6,171 nucleotides of DNA, from assembly GCA_002770795.1 (NCBI GenBank), contig PCTP01000133.1, positions 1 through 6,171 of the forward strand, in the 5' to 3' direction. This stretch comes from Gammaproteobacteria bacterium CG22_combo_CG10-13_8_21_14_all_40_8. Lineage in GTDB: Bacteria > Pseudomonadota > Gammaproteobacteria > Enterobacterales > GCA-002770795. The notes beneath the pieces are model-generated. The model ran no database searches. It was not told where the DNA came from and saw only the letters and a program-made list of their open reading frames with translations. The position numbers were made by a program, and so were the translations under genes. Each line of letters begins with the position of its first letter. The stretch's first letter is position 1. Shown here one piece after another: positions 1-5,235 of this stretch.

Positions 1-471
1 ATCATATCCAAAACCACCTGCTCCTTTCTTTTCAAAAGTAATCACGCCTTCCCAATAACCTTCGAAGATCATAGGGGTTGGATCAAGATGATGACGCACG
101 ACAGCAATCACACAAACATACCGAGCCGCGCGCTCTGTTGAATCACCCAAGTCTTCTAAAAGTTTTTGCAGATTCTCTTCATCTGTTGCATTTTCTCCGG
201 CATAACGTGCAGAGTATATTCCCGGCGCACCTTTGAGTGCCTCAATTTCAATACCAGAATCATCAGCAATAGCAGCAAGATTTGTGTGTTGACTGGCATG
301 GCGTGCTTTAATAATGGCATTTTCAATAAAGCTCAATCCCGTCTCTTCAGCCTCTGAAAATCCAAACTGACTTTGTGGAATTAACTCTATATCTAGATCA
401 CTGAGAATTGCACTAATTTCTGATAATTTACCCTTATTATTGCTGGCTAAGACCCATTGTTTTTTCATCAT
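1..471 (-). CDS. rdgB: RdgB/HAM1-family XTP/dITP diphosphatase, C-terminus cut by window edge
   Basis: This non-canonical purine NTP pyrophosphatase hydrolyses XTP, dITP and ITP to the monophosphate plus pyrophosphate, keeping deaminated purines out of DNA and RNA in the cytosol. The 157 visible residues match E. coli RdgB throughout: the N-terminal nucleotide-binding loop ASNNKGK (9-15), AEETGLSFIENAIIKARHA (41-59), the catalytic/metal segment ADDSGIE (69-75), GAPGIYSARYAGE (81-93) and GAGGFGYD (150-157). The family is usually about 197 residues, so roughly 40 are missing beyond position 1, including the SHR motif. Two ATGs stand in tandem at 471 and 468. A weak GGA lies 4 nt before the first and 7 nt before the second, so 468 may be the true start. 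The gene begins 12 nt after the DUF4426 stop and is probably co-transcribed with it. The family identity is near certain. Confidence 0.97.
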   Translation of the reverse strand, partial: MMKKQWVLASNNKGKLSEISAILSDLDIELIPQSQFGFSEAEETGLSFIENAIIKARHASQHTNLAAIADDSGIEIEALKGAPGIYSARYAGENATDEENLQKLLEDLGDSTERAARYVCVIAVVRHHLDPTPMIFEGYWEGVITFEKKGAGGFGYD

Positions 472-483
472 TAGATCCGAATT

Positions 484-933
484 TTAATCAAAATAAAATT
501 GGTTGGTAAACTGCAGTGTTTGCTCTTGGTATTTTTCATCCAGATCTAATTGAATAGTAAAACTCAAACGATCCTGATCGCTGAAGGTGAAATCTGCCAA
601 ATAATAAATAGCCTCTTTCTCTTGAATCATTCTAAAATTTAACTCTTGAGTTTGGGATAGGAGATTTTTAAAATACCCAGATAACTTAATAGCCACTGGA
701 ACTGAATTTTCTCCATCAAATTTTTTGATAGAGATATTCACCAAACCGCTATTAGATGTTCTCTTAATGCCATATTGTTTCGCAATATCTGGAGATAAAA
801 AAGAGGTATTAAAACTATTGTAATAAACTTTATAAGGCCCAACTTGCAGACTTTGCTCGCCATTTTCCATCGCAAATAATGCTGGTGTCATCATTAGCAT
901 CATGAGCAACAATATTTTCTTTATATTTATCAT
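484..933 (-). CDS. DUF4426 family exported protein of unknown function
   Basis: From the ATG at 933 this is a 149-residue protein. It has a signal peptide: basic start MINIKK, a hydrophobic methionine/leucine-rich core (7-19) and a likely cleavage after ALFA (residue 21). The mature part of about 128 residues is therefore expected in the periplasm. It resembles the DUF4426 family of gammaproteobacteria, with the conserved stretch YYNSFNTSFLSPDIAKQYGI (37-56), GLVNISI (63-69), and a C-terminal half of probable beta strands ending in QFYFD. No catalytic motif is visible. The frame could be extended to a GTG at 957, but the 933 ATG has a GGGA sequence 6 nt upstream and puts the signal peptide at the true N-terminus. 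DUF4426 genes commonly sit directly before rdgB in Pseudomonas and Vibrio, as here, which supports the assignment. The molecular role is not known; the link to nucleotide-pool cleaning is by position only. Confidence 0.85.
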   Translation of the reverse strand: MINIKKILLLMMLMMTPALFAMENGEQSLQVGPYKVYYNSFNTSFLSPDIAKQYGIKRTSNSGLVNISIKKFDGENSVPVAIKLSGYFKNLLSQTQELNFRMIQEKEAIYYLADFTFSDQDRLSFTIQLDLDEKYQEQTLQFTNQFYFD

Positions 934-939
934 CAATAA

Positions 940-943
940 TCCC
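940..943 (-). promoter_or_regulatory. Ribosome binding site deciding the DUF4426 start
   Basis: On the minus strand GGGA lies 6 nt before the ATG at 933. The in-frame ATG at 945 and the GTG at 957 lack a comparable purine-rich element and would put extra residues in front of the signal peptide. This favours the 933 start. Confidence 0.5.
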
Positions 944-967
944 ATTAGAGGTGGCACAGCTCGATAA

Positions 968-2938
968 TTAATGCGCGTTAAATTTTGGCTGTTTAATACT
1001 CACTACATTTGATTGATATTGTTGTGGTGGTGTTTTTAGTACATTCAAAGTATTTCTGGCGGACTCAAACTCAACATCAATTTCATTCATCATGTTTTCA
1101 AGTGCGCGCATTTGCCCGCCTGTTGTTGCTTTCTGAGATTTAATAGCCTGCAGTTGAGCTAACTGTTGATTTAAAGAATCTCTATGATTATAAACCTGCT
1201 GTTCTAATGGGTGAATAACCCGTTGATTCCAGCTTTTTATAGATTTTCTCACTTCCGTTAAGAACAATGCCACATTGTTAATTTGTAGCGCAAAGAAACG
1301 TCGAACCAGATTACTGTGCTCGGTCATAATCAGGCCCATTTTTTGATTCATACCGTTATCTTTGCTCATTAAAGCCAATAACTCTCGGCGATATCTTTTG
1401 GCTTCCAGTACTTGAGGCGCCGTAAATTGTAGTCCGTATTTTGTTTCAAATTTTTCATACACCGCAGCGGCCATTTTATTGGCCAACTCAGCCTCTCTAG
1501 TAAACTCTTCAAACAAAGAAACGACGTTTTGATTAAAATGACGCATGCCTCTAAATAAACTTAAAGTGGTTTTGGATGAAATCATTTGCTGGCGAATTGT
1601 CACTATCAAGCGTTCTAACTGGTTTTGTCCTAAACGCTCAAGGAGCATATTGGTCTGACGCTCAATTAAGCGACGGCTTGGCTGCAGGGCTAACATCTGA
1701 CGTTTCAAATCGTCTTGCTGTGCAATCACTGACTCAATCAGCGCTTGAATATCTTGTTGACTTTTTTGCTTTAGATTTTGAAGTTGTTGATGTTGCTGAT
1801 GCAGATGCGCTCTTTTGGATAACAGCGTGGTTTGCCCATCCTCAACCAGTGCAATAGCATCTTGCACCAATCGTTTCCAAAATATATTTTTCTTATTATC
1901 CAAAAGCGTTTCAGACAAGACATTTTCCAATTCAGAAATCCGACTCATTGCCAACATTTCTTTATCATTTTGAATCTTGGCAACCAATCCTTTTCTAGCA
2001 GACACAGGTAGGATGTTACTTTCTGGAATATTAAGTTGTCTTGCTGTGATCTGTAAAACCTTAGAGAGGCTTTTTTCCATCTGCTGTGGGTTAGATAATT
2101 CATCCCACAAAACGTCAATTTTATTCAAGACCGCAAATAATCCCACATTAGCACGCTCTTTAATGGGACCGACATATTCTTCCCAAACCTCTAAATCGCT
2201 GGCAGTCACTCCCGCATCAGCAGCCAAAATAAAAATAACAGCTTGAGCTTTCGGTAGTAAATTTAAAGTAAGTTCTGGCTCTGCACCCAATGCATTTAAT
2301 CCAGGCGTATCTAAAATTTTCAACCCTTTTTTCAATAAGGGATGCGGGAAACTGATCAGTGCATGACGCCATTTGGGAATTTCAACAAGGCCATTTTCAA
2401 GCTTTCCCTGTAAGTGCTTTTTAGAAAAGCCTAATTCTATAGCAACTTCCTCTGAAACCATACATGTCTCAGTGATCACTTCAAAGGCATGCGCCATTTC
2501 GCCGGCAGAACTCGTCGACAAAGGTATTTCACGCCAGAATTGTTCAAGATTTTTAATCGCGTCTAAAGAAAGAGCCTCCCGTCGCGTTTCTATAGGCAAC
2601 AATTTTAGGTAAGTTTGATGCGTCACTCGATCAAAAAACAACTCGGTGGGACACATAGTGGTTCGGCCCGCTTCTGAAGGCAATATACGTTGTCCAAATC
2701 CCGAAAAAAACAAAGCATTAATCAGTTCGGTTTTTCCTCTTGAAAACTCTCCTGCAAAAGCAATGGTTAAATAATCTTCTTCAAGAGACTCTAGAACATG
2801 ATGGATTCTAATATCGGCATCTGGGCTAAACATACCATTACGTCTCAGCCACAATCTCAATTGCTTCAATGTTTTAGCAAGATTGATTCGCCATTCCTCA
2901 AATTGTTCTACCGGATTATTAAGACCAGTTGCACGCAT
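968..2938 (-). CDS. Dynamin-like GTPase (bacterial dynamin family), 656 aa
   Basis: This is a large GTPase of the bacterial dynamin superfamily, expected to hydrolyse GTP and to act on or near the inner membrane; its substrate is unknown. The GTPase domain occupies about 50-350. It shows the P-loop GEFSRGKT (63-70), a switch I region with GRTTMCPTEL (91-100), switch II DTPG (210-213), NKID (272-275) as the guanine-specificity motif in place of the usual TKxD, and a G5-like PVSAR (311-315). The region from about 355 to 640 is mostly helical, with Gln/Leu-rich heptad-like stretches at about 375-415 and 575-630, as expected for the dynamin stalk/bundle. I see no transmembrane segment, so membrane contact would have to be peripheral or amphipathic. 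The start is well supported: AAGGA lies 6 nt before the ATG. The gene has its own candidate promoter upstream and ends 34 nt before the DUF4426 ATG. The C-terminal tail (about 634-656) looks disordered, with several Pro, Gln and Lys. Family assignment is firm; cellular function is not. Confidence 0.9.
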   Translation of the reverse strand: MRATGLNNPVEQFEEWRINLAKTLKQLRLWLRRNGMFSPDADIRIHHVLESLEEDYLTIAFAGEFSRGKTELINALFFSGFGQRILPSEAGRTTMCPTELFFDRVTHQTYLKLLPIETRREALSLDAIKNLEQFWREIPLSTSSAGEMAHAFEVITETCMVSEEVAIELGFSKKHLQGKLENGLVEIPKWRHALISFPHPLLKKGLKILDTPGLNALGAEPELTLNLLPKAQAVIFILAADAGVTASDLEVWEEYVGPIKERANVGLFAVLNKIDVLWDELSNPQQMEKSLSKVLQITARQLNIPESNILPVSARKGLVAKIQNDKEMLAMSRISELENVLSETLLDNKKNIFWKRLVQDAIALVEDGQTTLLSKRAHLHQQHQQLQNLKQKSQQDIQALIESVIAQQDDLKRQMLALQPSRRLIERQTNMLLERLGQNQLERLIVTIRQQMISSKTTLSLFRGMRHFNQNVVSLFEEFTREAELANKMAAAVYEKFETKYGLQFTAPQVLEAKRYRRELLALMSKDNGMNQKMGLIMTEHSNLVRRFFALQINNVALFLTEVRKSIKSWNQRVIHPLEQQVYNHRDSLNQQLAQLQAIKSQKATTGGQMRALENMMNEIDVEFESARNTLNVLKTPPQQYQSNVVSIKQPKFNAH

Positions 2939-2990
2939 AAATTATCCTTATTCTTTAATCATTATTTAGAGCATTATTCAGTATACTGTT

Positions 2991-3001
2991 GCTATCATAG
3001 C
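2991..3001. repeat. 11-bp perfect inverted repeat over the candidate -10
   Basis: GCTAT-C-ATAGC is a perfect palindrome with a single central base, and it contains the candidate -10 hexamer of the dynamin promoter. It could be a small operator, or simply a by-product of the TATGAT hexamer in AT-rich DNA. No second copy was noticed in the window. Confidence 0.3.
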
Positions 3002-3020
3002 AGAAAAGGTCAAAAAACAA
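2994..3020 (-). promoter_or_regulatory. Candidate sigma70 promoter for dynamin-DUF4426-rdgB
   Basis: Reading leftwards on the minus strand, an extended -10 element, TGC followed by TATGAT (3002-2994), lies about 55 nt before the dynamin ATG. A poor -35 match, TTGTTT (3020-3015), stands 15 nt upstream of TATGAT; the better-looking TTGACC (3013-3008) is only 8 nt away and cannot pair with it. A second possible -10, TATACT, is at 2985-2980. The 146-nt gap after yggT, large compared with the 5-34 nt gaps elsewhere, supports an internal promoter. Assigned by eye only. Confidence 0.45.
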
Positions 3021-3084
3021 CCTGTTTTTAACTTTTTGGGTATTAATACACAAAAATACAGGAAATCTCTTTAACAGATTTTTC

Positions 3085-3624
3085 TTAGAAAGCGCCCCTT
3101 GTCACAATGTTTTGCAGAAACCATAAAATAATCATCAAAATCATAGGTGCCCAATCCAGCCCACCACTAGGAGGAATTATCCTTCTTAAAGGGATCAAAA
3201 AAGGCTCCGTTAATTGTATTAATAAATTAATAGCTGGATTATAGCCACTAGGTGCAATCCAACTGGCAATGGAGCGAATAATCACCACATAAAGCAACAT
3301 GGAGAGTACTAGAAACAGGGTTTTTTTAACCACCAAAACAAATAGCAAAGGTAATTCTGGTAAACCACCCCCACTCAATAAGCTAATAAGACTATAGACA
3401 ACCAACGGTAATAAGAGAAGTAGTAGAATACTGGCAAAATCATAGCGCCTATTGGAAGGTAAAATTTTTCGAATAGGCTTCAAAACAGGATCGGTCATTT
3501 TAACAATACCCTGAGAAATGGGATTATAGAAATCAGCCCTTGCCCATTGGAGCCAAAACCTCGCCAGTAAGATCCAACTAAAAATCCCCATCAACAAATT
3601 GATTAAGTCGATCATAACATTCAT
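3085..3624 (-). CDS. yggT: YggT family integral membrane protein with two YGGT repeats
   Basis: This is a 179-residue inner-membrane protein built from two copies of the YGGT domain, close to E. coli YggT (188). Repeat 1 has a membrane segment at about 5-24, then NPISQ (34-38), TDPVLKPIRKILP (44-56) and a second segment at about 62-83. Repeat 2 repeats this layout: a segment at about 93-120, YNPAINLL (128-135), TEPFLIPLRRIIPP (139-152), GGLDWAP (154-160) and a final segment at about 161-174. The amphipathic DP/EP-xL-xPLRRIIP helices are the family hallmark. YggT/YlmG proteins have been linked to osmotic tolerance, division-site proteins and chloroplast nucleoid organisation, but a defined biochemical function is lacking. 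An upstream in-frame ATG at 3684 would overlap proC by 35 nt and lacks support; the ATG at 3624 has AAAAGG 8 nt upstream. The gene follows proC by 25 nt in the same operon. Confidence 0.93.
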   Translation of the reverse strand: MNVMIDLINLLMGIFSWILLARFWLQWARADFYNPISQGIVKMTDPVLKPIRKILPSNRRYDFASILLLLLLPLVVYSLISLLSGGGLPELPLLFVLVVKKTLFLVLSMLLYVVIIRSIASWIAPSGYNPAINLLIQLTEPFLIPLRRIIPPSGGLDWAPMILMIILWFLQNIVTRGAF

Positions 3625-3632
3625 TTTCACTA

Positions 3633-3638
3633 CCTTTT
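3633..3638 (-). promoter_or_regulatory. Ribosome binding site deciding the yggT start
   Basis: AAAAGG on the minus strand, 8 nt before the ATG at 3624, selects that start over the ATG at 3684 inside proC and the ATG at 3615, which would be too close to the element's optimal range only by comparison with weaker spacing. Confidence 0.55.
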
Positions 3639-3649
3639 GATAAAACCTA

Positions 3650-4477
3650 TTAATTAATCTGGCCCAATACTCTACCGCGATCACGCGCCGCAGCTAAAGC
3701 CTTTTTAACAATGACCTCAAATTGATCTTCACTAAAACTCTCTAGGGCTGCTTGGGTTGTTCCACCCTTTGACGTCACATTTTCTCTAAGGGTTTTGGGG
3801 CTTTCGACACCATTTTTCAATAAATGAGCAGCGCCATACAATGTCTGGATCACCAACTTTTCAGCTATTTTTTCAGGTAACCCAAGCTCTATGGCTCCCT
3901 TAATCATGGATTCTGCCATTAAAAACACATAAGCGGGTCCACTGCCAGAAGTCGCTGTTACCGCATCCATCAAAGATTCATCATCGATCCATACCCATTC
4001 ACCAATGGATTCAAATAAAGTCTGACATAAAGCACCAAATTTCTCTACCACTTCTTTTTCAGCATAAAACGCAGTGACACCCAACCCTAAAATAGCAGGC
4101 GTATTAGGCATTGTTCGAATAATGGAAACATCATCTCCCAATAGTTTATGTAAAAAGGCGACGGGTAGACCAGCCGCTACAGATATCACGCAACCTTTGT
4201 CTAACTTTCCTTTTAACCCAACCAATGCCAATGAAGCTTGTTGAGGCTTACAAGCCAGAATAATCACATCTGAGCATTGCACTAATTGCAGATTATCATT
4301 TACAACCTCTATGCCTTGCTCACCTAAGTCCTGATGTTTAACAGGCTCAAGGCAGGAAACTAAAATCTGCTGGTATGACCAGTTATTTTGGAGCATCCCA
4401 GAAATCAGGCAACGTGCCATTTTTCCAGCACCAATAAAACCGATGACAAGTGCTCGGTTTTTCTCATGTTCTCTCAT
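3650..4477 (-). CDS. proC: Pyrroline-5-carboxylate reductase
   Basis: ProC catalyses the last step of proline synthesis, the NAD(P)H-dependent reduction of 1-pyrroline-5-carboxylate to L-proline in the cytosol. The 275 residues match the family's usual length. The N-terminal Rossmann fold opens with GFIGAGKMA (13-21); CKPQQ (76-80) and RTMPNTPA (121-128) line the cofactor/substrate cleft. The C-terminal dimerisation and active-site domain has TSGSGPAYVF (176-185) and the family signature around LRENVTSKGGTT (230-241). The start at 4477 has AGG 8 nt upstream, embedded in the last codons of yggS, whose stop is 5 nt away, so translation of the two is probably coupled. The frame ends in two consecutive in-frame stops, TAA then TAG. 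The yggS-proC-yggT order is widespread in gammaproteobacteria. Confidence 0.98.
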   Translation of the reverse strand: MREHEKNRALVIGFIGAGKMARCLISGMLQNNWSYQQILVSCLEPVKHQDLGEQGIEVVNDNLQLVQCSDVIILACKPQQASLALVGLKGKLDKGCVISVAAGLPVAFLHKLLGDDVSIIRTMPNTPAILGLGVTAFYAEKEVVEKFGALCQTLFESIGEWVWIDDESLMDAVTATSGSGPAYVFLMAESMIKGAIELGLPEKIAEKLVIQTLYGAAHLLKNGVESPKTLRENVTSKGGTTQAALESFSEDQFEVIVKKALAAARDRGRVLGQIN

Positions 4478-4482
4478 CAGTT

Positions 4483-5151
4483 TTACCTATTTCTTTCACC
4501 AAAAAGTATGGAGCCAATCCTTATCATGGTTGAACCCTGATGCAAAGCCTGCAAATAATCATCACTCATGCCCATGGATAAAGTATCCCAAGTTGGAAAA
4601 CGTTTTGAAAATTGTTCATAAAGTTGTCTCATCTGAGCAAACTCATTCATCTCTGTCTTTGACATCTGTTGACTTGGAATACACATCAGTCCTCTCACTT
4701 GCAGATTCTCACATAGCATTGACGCCTGAATCAATGGTTCAAGCTCATCCTTATTGACACCTGATTTAGTACTTTCACCAGAAATATTCACTTGCAACAA
4801 TACATTTAACTTACCTTTCACAGTTGGGCGCTGCGCATTTAATCTTTGTAATAATTTCACTCGGTCAACGCTTTGTACCCAATCAAAGTTCTCAGCAATC
4901 TGCCGAGTTTTATTGGATTGAATTGGCCCAATAAAATGCCAAATCACATCTTCAAGTTGTTTAAGCTGTGTTTGCTTATCAATAGCTTCTTGTACATAGC
5001 TCTCACCAAAATGCCTAAATCCACAGTAATAAGCGGATTCAATGCTTTCTTTGGAGTGAAATTTGCTCACTGCCACCACAATAGGTTCTTTATTTAAATG
5101 GAGATCAGCTACTTTTTTAAAAATAAGTTGAGATACTGATGCGATAGACAT
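4483..5151 (-). CDS. yggS: YggS/PLPBP family pyridoxal phosphate homeostasis protein
   Basis: This is a PLP-binding protein with a fold-type III alanine-racemase-like barrel and no known enzymatic reaction. It buffers pyridoxal 5'-phosphate and influences amino-acid and keto-acid pools. At 222 residues it is slightly shorter than E. coli YggS (234). The PLP Schiff-base lysine is K30 in VAVSK (26-30). Other family motifs are HFGESYVQE (47-55), WHFIGPIQSNKT (71-82), VNISGESTKSG (121-131), RGLMCIP (153-159), LSMGMSDDY (191-199) and the phosphate-binding RIGSILFG (211-218). The position normally Asn in FGENYVQE is Ser here. The ATG at 5151 has no clear Shine-Dalgarno element, but the N-terminal helix preceding the PLP strand has about the expected length. 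It is the first gene of the minus-strand operon and diverges from pilT. Confidence 0.96.
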   Translation of the reverse strand: MSIASVSQLIFKKVADLHLNKEPIVVAVSKFHSKESIESAYYCGFRHFGESYVQEAIDKQTQLKQLEDVIWHFIGPIQSNKTRQIAENFDWVQSVDRVKLLQRLNAQRPTVKGKLNVLLQVNISGESTKSGVNKDELEPLIQASMLCENLQVRGLMCIPSQQMSKTEMNEFAQMRQLYEQFSKRFPTWDTLSMGMSDDYLQALHQGSTMIRIGSILFGERNR

Positions 5152-5160
5152 AAATATGGG

Positions 5161-5178
5161 TTATCTTTAAATAGATAA
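5161..5178. repeat. Inverted repeat TTATCT-N6-AGATAA in the yggS leader
   Basis: Perfect 6-bp arms (5161-5166 and 5173-5178) flank an AT-only 6-nt centre. It lies in the expected untranslated leader of yggS and overlaps the candidate -35 of pilT, so it could be an operator for either gene or a weak RNA hairpin. AT-rich sequence makes such repeats fairly likely by chance. Confidence 0.3.
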
Positions 5179-5193
5179 AAGATTTACTATAAT
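5166..5193 (+). promoter_or_regulatory. Candidate sigma70 promoter for pilT
   Basis: A consensus -10 TATAAT (5188-5193) is preceded, with a 16-nt spacer, by TTTAAA (5166-5171), a 4-of-6 match to the -35 consensus. Transcription would begin near 5200, giving a leader of about 36 nt before the pilT ATG. Assigned by eye. Confidence 0.5.
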
Positions 5194-5197
5194 AACA
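5189..5197 (-). promoter_or_regulatory. Candidate extended -10 for the yggS-proC-yggT operon
   Basis: On the minus strand TGT followed by TATTAT (5197-5189) forms an extended -10 element; no good -35 is seen at the usual distance. Transcription would start near 5182, about 30 nt before the yggS ATG. The hexamer overlaps the pilT -10 on the other strand almost completely. Confidence 0.4.
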
Positions 5198-5209
5198 GTC
5201 ATTGTGACT
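5197..5209. repeat. Inverted repeat AGTCA-TTG-TGACT, candidate operator between yggS and pilT
   Basis: Perfect 5-bp arms around a 3-nt spacer; beyond a single mismatch the symmetry continues as AA/TT on each side. It sits at the predicted pilT start point and just upstream of the candidate yggS -10, where a bound regulator could affect both. No regulator is identified. Confidence 0.35.
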
Positions 5210-5221
5210 TTTTAATAACTT

Positions 5222-5228
5222 AAGGTGG
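5222..5228 (+). promoter_or_regulatory. Strong ribosome binding site of pilT
   Basis: AAGGTGG lies 7 nt before the ATG at 5236. It is the strongest Shine-Dalgarno element in the window and fixes the pilT start, which also gives the family's standard N-terminus MDITELL. Confidence 0.75.
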
Positions 5229-5235
5229 ATAGTTC

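Noticed and set aside
1576..1857. Plus-strand open frame of 93 codons inside the dynamin gene
   Set aside because: It lies wholly antisense to a well-supported coding region, has no recognisable domain or ribosome binding site, and is best read as a shadow; the same applies to the other plus-strand frames at 166-357, 1977-2246, 2373-2612, 2798-3031, 4443-4757 and 4873-5097.
968..2938. Dynamin gene as a recently acquired defence or mobile gene
   Set aside because: There is no flanking repeat, integrase or transposase, its base composition looks like that of its neighbours, and it is tightly packed with DUF4426 and rdgB.
3063..3081. Hairpin AAATCT-N7-AGATTT just after the yggT stop as a terminator
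   Set aside because: The stem is only 6 bp and nearly all A/T, and in the minus-strand direction no T-run follows directly, so a Rho-independent terminator is not supported.
3625..3684. Longer yggT start at 3684 overlapping the end of proC
   Set aside because: The added 20 residues are the proC 3' end read in another frame, have no ribosome binding site, and are not part of the YGGT family; the ATG at 3624 has AAAAGG at good spacing.
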